Assembly (NCBI GenBank): GCA_015066445.1
Contig: SVOK01000007.1
Span: 1-64,000, forward strand
Reading direction: 5' to 3'
DNA length: 64,000 nucleotides
Source of the DNA: Oscillospiraceae bacterium
GTDB lineage: Bacteria; Bacillota; Clostridia; Oscillospirales; Acutalibacteraceae
The stretch's first letter is position 1. Each line of letters starts with the position of its first letter. Both the position numbers and the translations under genes were made by a program. Below the pieces are notes generated by a model, which was given only the letters and a program-made list of their open reading frames with translations, made no database searches and was not told the origin of the DNA. This document shows, one piece after another, positions 53,912 through 61,104 of the stretch.

Positions 53912-54622
53912 ATGAAATTCATTAAAACAGATTCTTATGCAAAATTAAGCCGTATTGCCGCAAATATTATTTTTGCGCAAATCATCAATAAGCCTGACTG
54001 TGTTTTAGGTCTTGCTACAGGCTCAAGCCCTGTAGGTACATATAAAGAGCTTATTGAGCTTTACAAAAACGGTGACCTCGATTTTTCAAAGGTTAAATCA
54101 ATAAATCTTGACGAATATGCAGGTCTTGACGGTGCCAACGACCAGAGCTACCGCTATTTTATGAATAAAAACCTTTTTGAAAGCGTTAATATTGATATCA
54201 ATAACACCTATGTTCCTAACGGAAAAGCCGCTGATTTAGAGGCAGAGGGCAAGGCTTATGACCAAAGAATAGTTGACTTCGGCGGTATCGACCTTCAGCT
54301 TTTAGGTATCGGTCTTGACGGTCATATCGGCTTTAACGAGCCCGACTGTTGCTTCACAAAGGAAACTCACGTTGTTGAGCTTGATGAGTCCACCATTAAG
54401 GCTAACGCTCGCTTCTTTGAAAGTGAGGCAGACGTTCCCCGCAAGGCTATTACAATGGGAATGGGCGGTATTATGAGCGCTAAAAAGATTTTGCTCATAG
54501 CTAACGGCGCAAATAAAAAGGAAATTTTGGAAAAGGCATTCTACGGTCCTATCACTCCAGAGGTTCCCGCTTCTATATTACAGCTCCATTCGGACGTTAC
54601 TGTTATTTACAGCGAAAATTAA
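53912..54622 (+). CDS. nagB: Glucosamine-6-phosphate deaminase
   Basis: The 236-residue protein has LGLATGSSPVGTYKELIE, INLDEYAGLDG (catalytic Asp), LLGIGLDGHIGFNEP (with catalytic Asp-His-Glu region) and AITMGMGGIMSAKKI. It converts glucosamine-6-phosphate to fructose-6-phosphate and ammonia. ATG 53912 is five bases after GGTGA; the GTG three codons upstream is within it. A terminator-like hairpin follows, before nagA. Confidence 0.93.
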   Translation: MKFIKTDSYAKLSRIAANIIFAQIINKPDCVLGLATGSSPVGTYKELIELYKNGDLDFSKVKSINLDEYAGLDGANDQSYRYFMNKNLFESVNIDINNTYVPNGKAADLEAEGKAYDQRIVDFGGIDLQLLGIGLDGHIGFNEPDCCFTKETHVVELDESTIKANARFFESEADVPRKAITMGMGGIMSAKKILLIANGANKKEILEKAFYGPITPEVPASILQLHSDVTVIYSEN

Positions 54623-54627
54623 AACTA

Positions 54628-54660
54628 AAGCCGAATGGTAAACATTCGGCTTTTTATATT
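54628..54660 (+). terminator. Hairpin between nagB and nagA
   Basis: AGCCGAATG and CATTCGGCT form a stem with T5 after it, so nagA may need read-through or its own promoter. Confidence 0.7.
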
Positions 54661-54679
54661 TTGAAAAGGATATGTTGTT

Positions 54680-55744
54680 ATGATTATTAAAAACGCACTT
54701 GTAAATGGCAAGCTGGTTAACATTGTTACAGAAAACGGTGTTATAACCGAAATCACTGAAAACAGCGTAAACGGTGACGGTATTGATGCCAAGGGCAGAC
54801 GTGTTATTCCGGGTCTTGTTGAAACCCACAGTCACGGCTGTATCGGTCTTGATACAATGGATGCTGATTTTGAAAGAATGTGCCGTTTCTATGCCGAAAA
54901 CGGTACAACCTCCTGGCTTCCTACTACTATGACTATGGATTATGACAGCCTTTTAAAGGTTTGCAATGCTAAAACCGATTTTGAGGGTGCTCAAATTTTA
55001 GGTTTTCATTTTGAAGGACCTTATATTTCAAAAAAATATAAGGGAGCTCAGAACGAAGCGCATATCAAGAATCCTTCTATAGAGGATTTTAAAATGTTCA
55101 AAAATGTTAAGCTCATAACTATAGCTCCCGAATTAGAGGGCAGTATGGAATTTATTAAAGAGGTTTCTAAGGACTGCATTGTAAGCATCGGTCACAGTGA
55201 CTGCGATTATGACACCGCAATAGAAGCTATTGACAACGGTGCTAATTGTCTCACCCATACTTATAACGCAATGCCTCCCCTTCATCACCGCAATCCCGGT
55301 CCAATAGGCGCAGCTATCGAAAAGCAGATTTACGTTCAGGTTATCTGTGACGGCTTCCACGTGCTAAGACCAATTGTTTTGTCTACATATAAGACCTTTG
55401 GTCCTGAGAGAATGACAATTATTAGTGACAGTATCCGCCCTGCAGGACTTCCTGACGGCGAATACGAATCGGGTGGCTTAAGAGTTGTATTAAAGGATAA
55501 TATAGCAAAGCTTACTGACGGTACTGTTGCAGGTAGCTCCTCTACCCTTTGGTTCTGTGTTAAAAAGGCTATCGAGTTCGGTATTCCTTTTGAGGACGCT
55601 GTAAGAATGGCTACTGCCACGCCTGCTGAAATGCTCGGTATAAATAAAGGAAAAATCGAAGTTGGCTACGATGCCGATTTCCTCATTTTGAGCGACGATA
55701 CCGAAATCGACAATGTAATTATCGCAGGCAAGCTGTTTAAATAA
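54680..55744 (+). CDS. nagA: N-acetylglucosamine-6-phosphate deacetylase
   Basis: The 354-residue amidohydrolase has metal-binding VETHSHG, HFEGPYISKKYKGAQNE, SIGHSDCDYDTA, CLTHTYNAMPPLHHR and the Asp in TIISDSIRPAG. It removes acetate from GlcNAc-6-phosphate, feeding NagB. AAAGGA precedes the ATG. NagA, NagB, the kinase and the nucleotidyltransferase form one amino-sugar cluster. Confidence 0.94.
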   Translation: MIIKNALVNGKLVNIVTENGVITEITENSVNGDGIDAKGRRVIPGLVETHSHGCIGLDTMDADFERMCRFYAENGTTSWLPTTMTMDYDSLLKVCNAKTDFEGAQILGFHFEGPYISKKYKGAQNEAHIKNPSIEDFKMFKNVKLITIAPELEGSMEFIKEVSKDCIVSIGHSDCDYDTAIEAIDNGANCLTHTYNAMPPLHHRNPGPIGAAIEKQIYVQVICDGFHVLRPIVLSTYKTFGPERMTIISDSIRPAGLPDGEYESGGLRVVLKDNIAKLTDGTVAGSSSTLWFCVKKAIEFGIPFEDAVRMATATPAEMLGINKGKIEVGYDADFLILSDDTEIDNVIIAGKLFK

Positions 55745-55752
55745 GTTTTTTC

Positions 55753-55783
55753 AGGCTCAGGTTTGACACCTGAGCCTTATTAT
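55753..55783 (+). terminator. Terminator after nagA
   Basis: AGGCTCAGGT and ACCTGAGCCT form a stem followed by a T-rich run. Confidence 0.75.
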
Positions 55784-55816
55784 TAAATTAAATATAAAAT
55801 TTACGTTAAAAACCTC

Positions 55817-55845
55817 TTGACAAAACACTCAAAATATTATATTAT
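55817..55845 (+). promoter_or_regulatory. Promoter of tRNA-Leu
   Basis: TTGACA (55817-55822) and TATTAT (55840-55845) are 17 bases apart, 10 bases before the tRNA. Confidence 0.8.
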
Positions 55846-55854
55846 TGAATATAC

Positions 55855-55941
55855 GCCGATGTGGTGGAATAGGCAGACACAAGGGACTTAAAATCCCTCG
55901 GTAGCAATATCGTACCGGTTCAAGTCCGGTCATCGGCACCA
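55855..55941 (+). tRNA. tRNA-Leu (anticodon TAA)
   Basis: An 87-nt class II tRNA with acceptor GCCGATG/CATCGGC, encoded CCA, a long variable arm and T-arm GGTTCAAGTCC. The anticodon stem GGGA/TCCC encloses CTTAAAA, giving anticodon TAA for UUA codons. Its 3' end is a likely integration site: the last 12 bases reappear at 58370-58381. Confidence 0.95.
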
Positions 55942-55943
55942 CG

Positions 55944-55980
55944 AAAACCCCCAAAGCTAAATGCTTTGGGGGTTTTAAAA
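55944..55980 (+). terminator. Terminator after tRNA-Leu
   Basis: AAAACCCCCAAAGC and GCTTTGGGGGTTTT form a strong stem. It may have come with the inserted island. Confidence 0.85.
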
Positions 55981-55991
55981 TTTTTGGTGTT

Positions 55992-56702
55992 TTATAAATA
56001 TATTTCTTCTAAATCATCTAACCGAAGTAATGCAGGTTTATTACCATACGGAACTCCGACATCAATATCTATCCATGTTTTTGTTTTGAGAATTTTTCCT
56101 TTAATTGTACTATCATAAGACATTGTAGGAGTATGACCGAATACCGTTATTATATCATCAAAATATTCATCTGTTATTTCAGGCCAAGCCCATATAAATT
56201 CGTCAGCAGTATAATCAGAAAGTTTTTTATTTTTATCAAAATTATCGATTCCTGAATGAACAAGCAAGAAATCCTTATTACACACTGATACTGTCTCATA
56301 AAGCGGTGCTTCTCGCAAATAATCAAGTATATCTTCTACCGTTTCGGGTGAGGTATGCATAAGCTTTCTTAAAGCTTTTAAAGTAACATCTCCACCATTT
56401 TGTGTATAGTTCATCAAAAGTTCTATTTTTTCCTTTGTAAACCCTATCAAGTTTTCATTAGTAATCTCTTCAAATACAAAATCACAAGATAAGAGCATTG
56501 CTTCGTGATTACCTAAAATCAATTGAGCATTCGGTTGTTCTAATAGCCACTTTAAAATATCAATACCACCATCATTTTGTCGGTCAACAACATCACCTAA
56601 AATATAAAGCCAATCGCTATCACAGAAATCAACTTTATTTAGCAGAATTTTTAAATCATTTAGCGGAAGACCATGCAAATCAGAAGTAACATATATTGAC
56701 AT
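55992..56702 (-). CDS. PPP-family metallophosphoesterase
   Basis: The 236-residue protein has the metallophosphatase motifs VTSDLHG (Asp/His), LGDVVDRQ, LGNHEAM and VFGHTP, with VHSGID. It resembles PrpE/ApaH-like or Ser/Thr protein phosphatases of the PPP family, common in prophages. It lies inside the region between tRNA-Leu and its repeat, on the opposite strand to the other island genes. The substrate could be a diadenosine polyphosphate or a phosphoprotein. Confidence 0.85.
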   Translation of the reverse strand: MSIYVTSDLHGLPLNDLKILLNKVDFCDSDWLYILGDVVDRQNDGGIDILKWLLEQPNAQLILGNHEAMLLSCDFVFEEITNENLIGFTKEKIELLMNYTQNGGDVTLKALRKLMHTSPETVEDILDYLREAPLYETVSVCNKDFLLVHSGIDNFDKNKKLSDYTADEFIWAWPEITDEYFDDIITVFGHTPTMSYDSTIKGKILKTKTWIDIDVGVPYGNKPALLRLDDLEEIYL

Positions 56703-56850
56703 ATTTTATCACCAATTTAATTTTACAGTAAACAGACCTTTTTTCAAGGCTTTTAAATTATTAAATTTTTGTAAATATTTTAATTTTCAGGACCTAATTC
56801 GGTATGCACTTACGGTTACAGTTGTAAATTAAGAAAAGGAAAATAGGTCT

Positions 56851-57669
56851 ATGAAAATTAAAACTGTAAAAGAAATTTGTACCACAATTGCGAAAAACAA
56901 TAATTTAACTTTGGAAAAGAACCAAAAGATTACTTTTGGTTTCAAAGAGTTGGATAATTTGCTAGGTAATAATTACTTGGGAAAAGAAAACTTAATTTGT
57001 TTAACTGCCAAACCTGGCTTTGGCAAATCCACATTAGCCTTGGATTTTATTCTAAATGTTGCTAAAACATCAAAAAAAGAAGTGATTTATTTCACTTCGC
57101 AATCAAATTCAGAACAGATAATAAATAAATTGATTCAAAAATTTAGTGGTTTGATTTTAGATAACAACGCTATTCAGGAAAAAGAAGAAACTGTTTTGTT
57201 CAATACCTTAAATGAATTGTATAATCTTAATTTGACAATAATAAATTTCACAGATAAAATATGTGAAATAATAGAAGAAATGTTGGAAATAAAAAGAGAG
57301 ATTTCTCTTATAGTAATTGATGATTATAATGATTTAATTTCTTTTGAACAAAATGCACTTATAAAATTAAAAGTACTAAGTAAATGCTTTAATATACCGA
57401 TACTTTTATGCGGTAATTTAGTTTCTAAACCTAATATAACAAAAAATCTAAAGCCAAATTTAAGTGACTTAGGAAAAAAAGCCAGATATTTTGATATCGT
57501 ACTTTTTCTTCATAGAGATGCATATTATTTGGATTGCGACGATGATTACAATCCAAATTCAAGTGAACTAATTGTTGCAAAAAACAATATTGGAAATACT
57601 GGAATAGTAAATTTATTTTTTGATTATAAAGCTATAAGTTTTTATGAATATAAAATAGAAAATTTTTAA
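56851..57669 (+). CDS. Stand-alone DnaB-C-like RecA-fold ATPase
   Basis: The 272-residue protein is the RecA-like half of replicative helicase DnaB without the N-terminal DnaG-binding domain. The Walker A is AKPGFGKSTLALDF (near 52), Walker B-like SLIVIDDYNDLIS (near 147), and SELIVAKNNIGNTGIVNLFF matches the DnaB arginine-finger region. The gene is far richer in A/T than its neighbours, suggesting transfer. AAAGGAAAATAGGTCT precedes the ATG. It lies upstream of a nuclease-like gene, so a two-gene defence or replication module is likely, but unproven. Confidence 0.7.
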   Translation: MKIKTVKEICTTIAKNNNLTLEKNQKITFGFKELDNLLGNNYLGKENLICLTAKPGFGKSTLALDFILNVAKTSKKEVIYFTSQSNSEQIINKLIQKFSGLILDNNAIQEKEETVLFNTLNELYNLNLTIINFTDKICEIIEEMLEIKREISLIVIDDYNDLISFEQNALIKLKVLSKCFNIPILLCGNLVSKPNITKNLKPNLSDLGKKARYFDIVLFLHRDAYYLDCDDDYNPNSSELIVAKNNIGNTGIVNLFFDYKAISFYEYKIENF

Positions 57670-57670
57670 T

Positions 57671-57699
57671 TTGCTTTTCATATTTCTCTATGCTAAAAT
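57671..57699 (+). promoter_or_regulatory. Weak promoter before the nuclease-like gene
   Basis: TTGCTT and TAAAAT are 17 bases apart in the 64-base gap. Confidence 0.35.
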
Positions 57700-57733
57700 A
57701 TATTAAAAATAAACTTTGAAAGGAAGAAAAATT

Positions 57734-58333
57734 ATGGAATATAAAAATAAGTTTAAAAATATTTTTGATGAGTATAAAAAATACTATGAGTGCATTTTTG
57801 ATGTTTTTTATCCATCAAAAAATAGTACAGGCTTTACAGAAAGAAATCTATCTGTTAACTTTTCTAAAGCATATGAAAAATTAAATCCTAAAGCAATTAC
57901 TTGGTTTGAATTTCAATTCGGAGAAAAGAACAATTTACATTATGATGCTCTAATAATTAATCGTGAGACTAAAGAGCTATTTTTGATAGAATCAAAACGA
58001 TTTTCTAACCTCGACAAAAAAGTTAACGAAGTTCAAAATGATATAATTAGAATTAAAGAAGCAATAACAATATATAACTCGGATTTTGAAAGTAGAATAC
58101 CGCAATTTAATGATTACACTATTTATGGAATAATTCTAACTGATGTTTGGACGGAAAGCAAAGGCAAAATAGCGATTAAGGAATCTTTTGAAAATGAGGT
58201 TTTTACAGAGAAATATTTTTCGCATAAATTGCCAGAAATTGCGTATTTTACTCAATCATTTAATAAACCAAACCCATATATTCAAACTCTTAAAAACTAC
58301 TATCTAACATCCTTTGTTTGGAAAGTTAGCTAA
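57734..58333 (+). CDS. PD-(D/E)XK nuclease-like protein
   Basis: The 199-residue protein has a restriction-endonuclease-type core: an upstream Glu (WFEFQFGEKN), Asp in NLHYDALIINRETKE, and ExK in LFLIESKRFSN, the order and spacing of PD-(D/E)XK enzymes. I recognise no named family. AAAGGA precedes ATG 57734; an upstream TTG would include it. Composition is very A/T rich like the ATPase gene. Together they could be a DNA-targeting defence module carried by the island. Confidence 0.6.
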   Translation: MEYKNKFKNIFDEYKKYYECIFDVFYPSKNSTGFTERNLSVNFSKAYEKLNPKAITWFEFQFGEKNNLHYDALIINRETKELFLIESKRFSNLDKKVNEVQNDIIRIKEAITIYNSDFESRIPQFNDYTIYGIILTDVWTESKGKIAIKESFENEVFTEKYFSHKLPEIAYFTQSFNKPNPYIQTLKNYYLTSFVWKVS

Positions 58334-58369
58334 TATGAATTTCTGTTTGGTGGTTATATTGGTTACGAT

Positions 58370-58381
58370 TCATCGGCACCA
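58370..58381 (+). repeat. Direct repeat of the tRNA-Leu 3' end (putative attR)
   Basis: TCATCGGCACCA is identical to tRNA-Leu 55930-55941. Upstream, GGTTACGAT resembles a T-loop, so this may be a remnant of an older tRNA end. The hairpin after it could be the tRNA's original terminator. Confidence 0.7.
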
Positions 58382-58382
58382 T

Positions 58383-58432
58383 AACGAGTGTTCATAACTG
58401 ATTTTAGTTATGAACACTCGTTTTTGTTTTGT
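58383..58432 (+). terminator. Terminator after the repeat
   Basis: AACGAGTGTTCATAAC and its perfect complement form a 16-bp stem, with a T tract. Confidence 0.85.
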
Positions 58433-58458
58433 ACGACTCACAAACATTTTAAAATATA

Positions 58459-58487
58459 TTGAATTTTAAAATAAAAAGTGATATACT
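58459..58487 (+). promoter_or_regulatory. Promoter of the structured leader RNA
   Basis: TTGAAT (58459-58464) and TATACT (58482-58487), 17 bases apart, with TG before the -10. The start would be near 58494, the first base of the outer stem. Confidence 0.65.
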
Positions 58488-58493
58488 AATTAT

Positions 58494-58707
58494 GCTACAC
58501 AAACTAAATATTTTAAATTAGTGGTATTTTTCTTTATGGGAATATTATACCTTTTTTTAGCCATAATCATTTTTAGAATTCGGCAAAAATGCAAATTTCA
58601 CTAAATGATTATGGTAGATACCCTAATTCAATTTTAGTTTGTGTAGCAGCAATCGAAGTTTGCATTTTTCGGTGTGGGTAACTTCGGTTGCTCACACTTT
58701 TTATTTT
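58494..58707 (+). ncRNA. Candidate riboswitch-like structured leader with antiterminator and terminator
   Basis: P1 is a 15-bp helix: 58494-58508 with 58633-58647 (GCTACACAAACTAAA and its complement). P2 (AATTAG-bulge-GGTAT, 58516-58527, with 58618-58628) has 11 pairs. An inner 12-bp helix, CCATAATCATTT with AAATGATTATGG (58561-58572 and 58603-58614), opens a junction. One base after P1, GCAATCGAAGTT (58649-58660) can pair with AACTTCGGTTGC (58680-58691), which blocks the terminator GTGTGGGTAAC-TTCG-GTTGCTCACAC (58672-58697) followed by T5. The whole lies between promoter and lipoprotein start. It matches no class that I know; a palindromic mobile element is the alternative. Confidence 0.6.
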
Positions 58708-58720
58708 ATGGGGGCAAAAA

Positions 58721-59110
58721 ATGAAAAAAATAAGTTTGATAACTTTTATAGGTATAATACTAATATCGTGCATTATATCCGCATGTGGTACAACAAATAA
58801 ACCAAAAAAAAATGTACAAGAAGAAAGTGTAGATATAAAAAAAGAAATTATTGGCGAATGGCATCTTACTAAAGAAAGTGAAAATGTGGATCAAGGAGAT
58901 TTTTATCCCGAAACAGATATTTTAATCTTTTCTAATAATGGTACATGGAATAATAAAGAAACTAATACATATATAATTTCTGATAAATCCATAACCATGG
59001 ATAGTAGATGGTGGGCACATCAATACACATATAACATTTCCATTAGTGATGGCAAATTGATGCTACAATATCCAGGAGCCGAAGCTTTATTTTTCATAAA
59101 AGACAAATAA
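58721..59110 (+). CDS. Small lipoprotein under the structured leader
   Basis: The 129-residue protein has a lipoprotein signal (ILISCIISAC) and a domain starting KKEIIGEWHLTKESENVDQG, then ILIFSNNGTWNN, with a lipocalin-like/META-like pattern seen in surface lipoproteins. ATG 58721 follows GGGGG. No family name is secure. The leader RNA suggests regulated expression in response to a metabolite or ion, but nothing in the protein shows which. Confidence 0.65.
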   Translation: MKKISLITFIGIILISCIISACGTTNKPKKNVQEESVDIKKEIIGEWHLTKESENVDQGDFYPETDILIFSNNGTWNNKETNTYIISDKSITMDSRWWAHQYTYNISISDGKLMLQYPGAEALFFIKDK

Positions 59111-59137
59111 TACTTTTACCTCAAAATCCCACACCAA

Positions 59138-59175
59138 AACATCTCTATCGTTTTTATGCGATAGAGATGTTTTAT
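59138..59175 (+). terminator. Terminator after the lipoprotein gene
   Basis: ACATCTCTATCG and CGATAGAGATGT form a 12-bp stem followed by TTTTAT. Confidence 0.85.
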
Positions 59176-59328
59176 ATAGTTCTGTATTAGCGGTTTTTTG
59201 TTTGTATTATTCATTTTTCAATATTCATCATTCATTATTCATAAAAAATCTTCACCTTGTGCTCTATACATCGATATAGTATAATTAATATTGAAATTAC
59301 AAAACAATCTTTAAAGGCGTGATATATT

Positions 59329-59868
59329 TTGGAAATACAATTATCTGACTTTTTAATTAAAGGAATAGGAATTTTAATTCTCTCGGTTATTTTGGGTGGG
59401 TTTATTTTGGGAATCTTTTATCTTACCCGTTTTTTAATTAAGATAAAAAAGCTTAACCAACCCGAAATTTTCAAATATTACTTTTTAATGCTACTGTGTA
59501 TTTTAATAATGACGGCTTCGTGGCTTTTAAATATGGGCTGGTATAGAATAATTCTTACCTGGTTAGCATTTCCTATTATTCATTTAGTAATATTTGTAAT
59601 TATAAACGGGAAGATACTATTAAAGCTTTTTTGTTCCAAAGCATTAAAAGTCTATACTTTGCTTTCTTATGTCAGTTATCTGCTTTTTTATCTTATGCTC
59701 CCTGATGGCGGTGATATAGGAACAATGTACATTCTTTTTAGTTTATTCCATAATAATACTGTCGCATACATAGCAGGTGTATTAAGCGTGACAAGTTTTT
59801 TTGCACACATAGTATTTACGGTATTTCAATTAATTGAAATACGTAGGTTGAAACATATAAGCAAATAA
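59329..59868 (+). CDS. Membrane protein of unknown function
   Basis: The 179-residue protein has five hydrophobic segments (about 9-32, 48-67, 76-97, 105-125 and 140-168) and a charged C-terminus (IEIRRLKHISK). I recognise no family. TTG appears to be the start, after a weak GGCGTGA. It lies 19 bases upstream of a tiny membrane protein gene and is probably co-transcribed. Confidence 0.6.
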   Translation: MEIQLSDFLIKGIGILILSVILGGFILGIFYLTRFLIKIKKLNQPEIFKYYFLMLLCILIMTASWLLNMGWYRIILTWLAFPIIHLVIFVIINGKILLKLFCSKALKVYTLLSYVSYLLFYLMLPDGGDIGTMYILFSLFHNNTVAYIAGVLSVTSFFAHIVFTVFQLIEIRRLKHISK

Positions 59869-59887
59869 TGAATTTAAAGGAGCCAAA

Positions 59888-60085
59888 ATGAAAACTTTAC
59901 GGATAATTTTATGGATTATAATTTGTATTATTTTTTTGTTAGGTTTATTATACTTTTTTACAGGTTCCTTAGAATGGTTCCCTACACCAGAACAGCAAGA
60001 AAAAGTAAAAATTGCTTCACTCATTATGATGATAGTGCCTGCTATTTGCGGAGGTATATTATTTTTCACAAGAAAAAATCATTAA
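59888..60085 (+). CDS. Small two-helix membrane protein
   Basis: The 65-residue protein has two membrane helices (about 5-25 and 42-60) joined by a short loop GSLEWFPTPEQQEK. A very strong Shine-Dalgarno, AAAGGAG, precedes the ATG. It likely works with the membrane protein encoded just upstream. Function unknown. Confidence 0.65.
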   Translation: MKTLRIILWIIICIIFLLGLLYFFTGSLEWFPTPEQQEKVKIASLIMMIVPAICGGILFFTRKNH

Positions 60086-60154
60086 AAACACCCGACAGAT
60101 TTTAAATCCATCGGGTGGTGCCCCTAAACGATTAGAATTCACGGGGGCAGGCGC

Positions 60155-60856
60155 TTATTTTAATCCCATAGCTTCTAACGGGGACACTTCTTTGCCGTTT
60201 TTTGTAGCCTCAATATGAAGATGCTCCTTGTCGTTACACTCTGAGGGTACTGTAGTTACCGTTCCTATAATATCTCCCATTTTTACCTTGTCGCCGAATT
60301 TTACCTGCAAATCCTTTAAAGAAGAATAACGCACAGTGATACCATTTGAATGCTCTATTACCACAACTGTGCCGAATGATGCGCTGTTCTCTATAGCTTT
60401 TACGCTACCGTTACCGCAGGCACTTACCGATGTTCCGTTTTTGCAGGCTATATCCACGCCGCCATGAATACGCATATCACCATAGGTTGCGGAATACTGA
60501 AGCTGTTCGGCACTGTAATCCTTAATTATATCACCCTCAACAGGCATCATAAAGCTTTGGCTTTCTTGTTTTACCTCCTCAGAGGTATAAGGCACATCTT
60601 CTGCCGACTGTGCCACACTTTCAGAAAGCTGCGGCTCACGTGGCTCGTAGGTTGTATTCTCATTATATGATGAAGATTCTTGTCTGTATGAATTATTTCT
60701 GTCAGAGCTCACAGGCGGTTCTTTGCCGTCATCAGCATAATTAGATAGTGCGAACCAGGAAGCTCCGCCCACAATTAAAAGACAGCAGGCTATAAGCACA
60801 TAAAAGCCTGTGCCGAATTTTTTACTGCGTCCCGAATAGGATTCAGAATATTTCAA
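60155..60856 (-). CDS. spoIIQ: M23-family peptidase, SpoIIQ-like
   Basis: The protein of about 233 residues has one membrane helix (about 18-39), a Ser/Glu-rich linker, and a LytM/M23 domain (about 100-225) with HGGVD (HxxxD) and HLHIE (HxH) zinc ligands kept. SpoIIQ is the forespore partner of SpoIIIAH in the engulfment channel, and clostridial versions keep these ligands. I set the start at TTG 60856, 9 bases after AAGGA; two ATGs just upstream are close to or within that site. Another LytM endopeptidase is possible. Confidence 0.65.
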   Translation of the reverse strand: MKYSESYSGRSKKFGTGFYVLIACCLLIVGGASWFALSNYADDGKEPPVSSDRNNSYRQESSSYNENTTYEPREPQLSESVAQSAEDVPYTSEEVKQESQSFMMPVEGDIIKDYSAEQLQYSATYGDMRIHGGVDIACKNGTSVSACGNGSVKAIENSASFGTVVVIEHSNGITVRYSSLKDLQVKFGDKVKMGDIIGTVTTVPSECNDKEHLHIEATKNGKEVSPLEAMGLK

Positions 60857-60982
60857 AACCATCATTCCTTTCTTTCATTTTTATTATTGACAAAATTACA
60901 AACTATATACTATTTTAAAAATTAAAAAATCGTTCACAAAAAATATATAAAAACGAAAAAATATTGTATTAATATATACTCG

Positions 60983-61032
60983 TACCGAAAAGGGAGCCGC
61001 ACCCGTTTTGGTATAGTTTCTCGAAAGAGAAA
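60983..61032. repeat. Tandem hairpins between mgtE and spoIIQ-like gene
   Basis: TACCGAAAAGGG with CCCGTTTTGGTA (one mismatch), and TTTCTC-GAAA-GAGAAA, form two adjacent hairpins. They lack a T tract and may be a small dispersed element. Confidence 0.4.
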
Positions 61033-61051
61033 TTCTCTCCTCAAACCCCTT

Positions 61052-61098
61052 AAAAGTGAAAAAGAGCCGTTTAAACGGCTCTTTTTCACTTTTTTTAT
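61052..61098 (-). terminator. Terminator of mgtE
   Basis: AAAAAGTGAAAAAGAGCCGT and its complement form a strong stem in the leftward direction. Confidence 0.88.
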
Positions 61099-61104
61099 TA
61101 AGTT

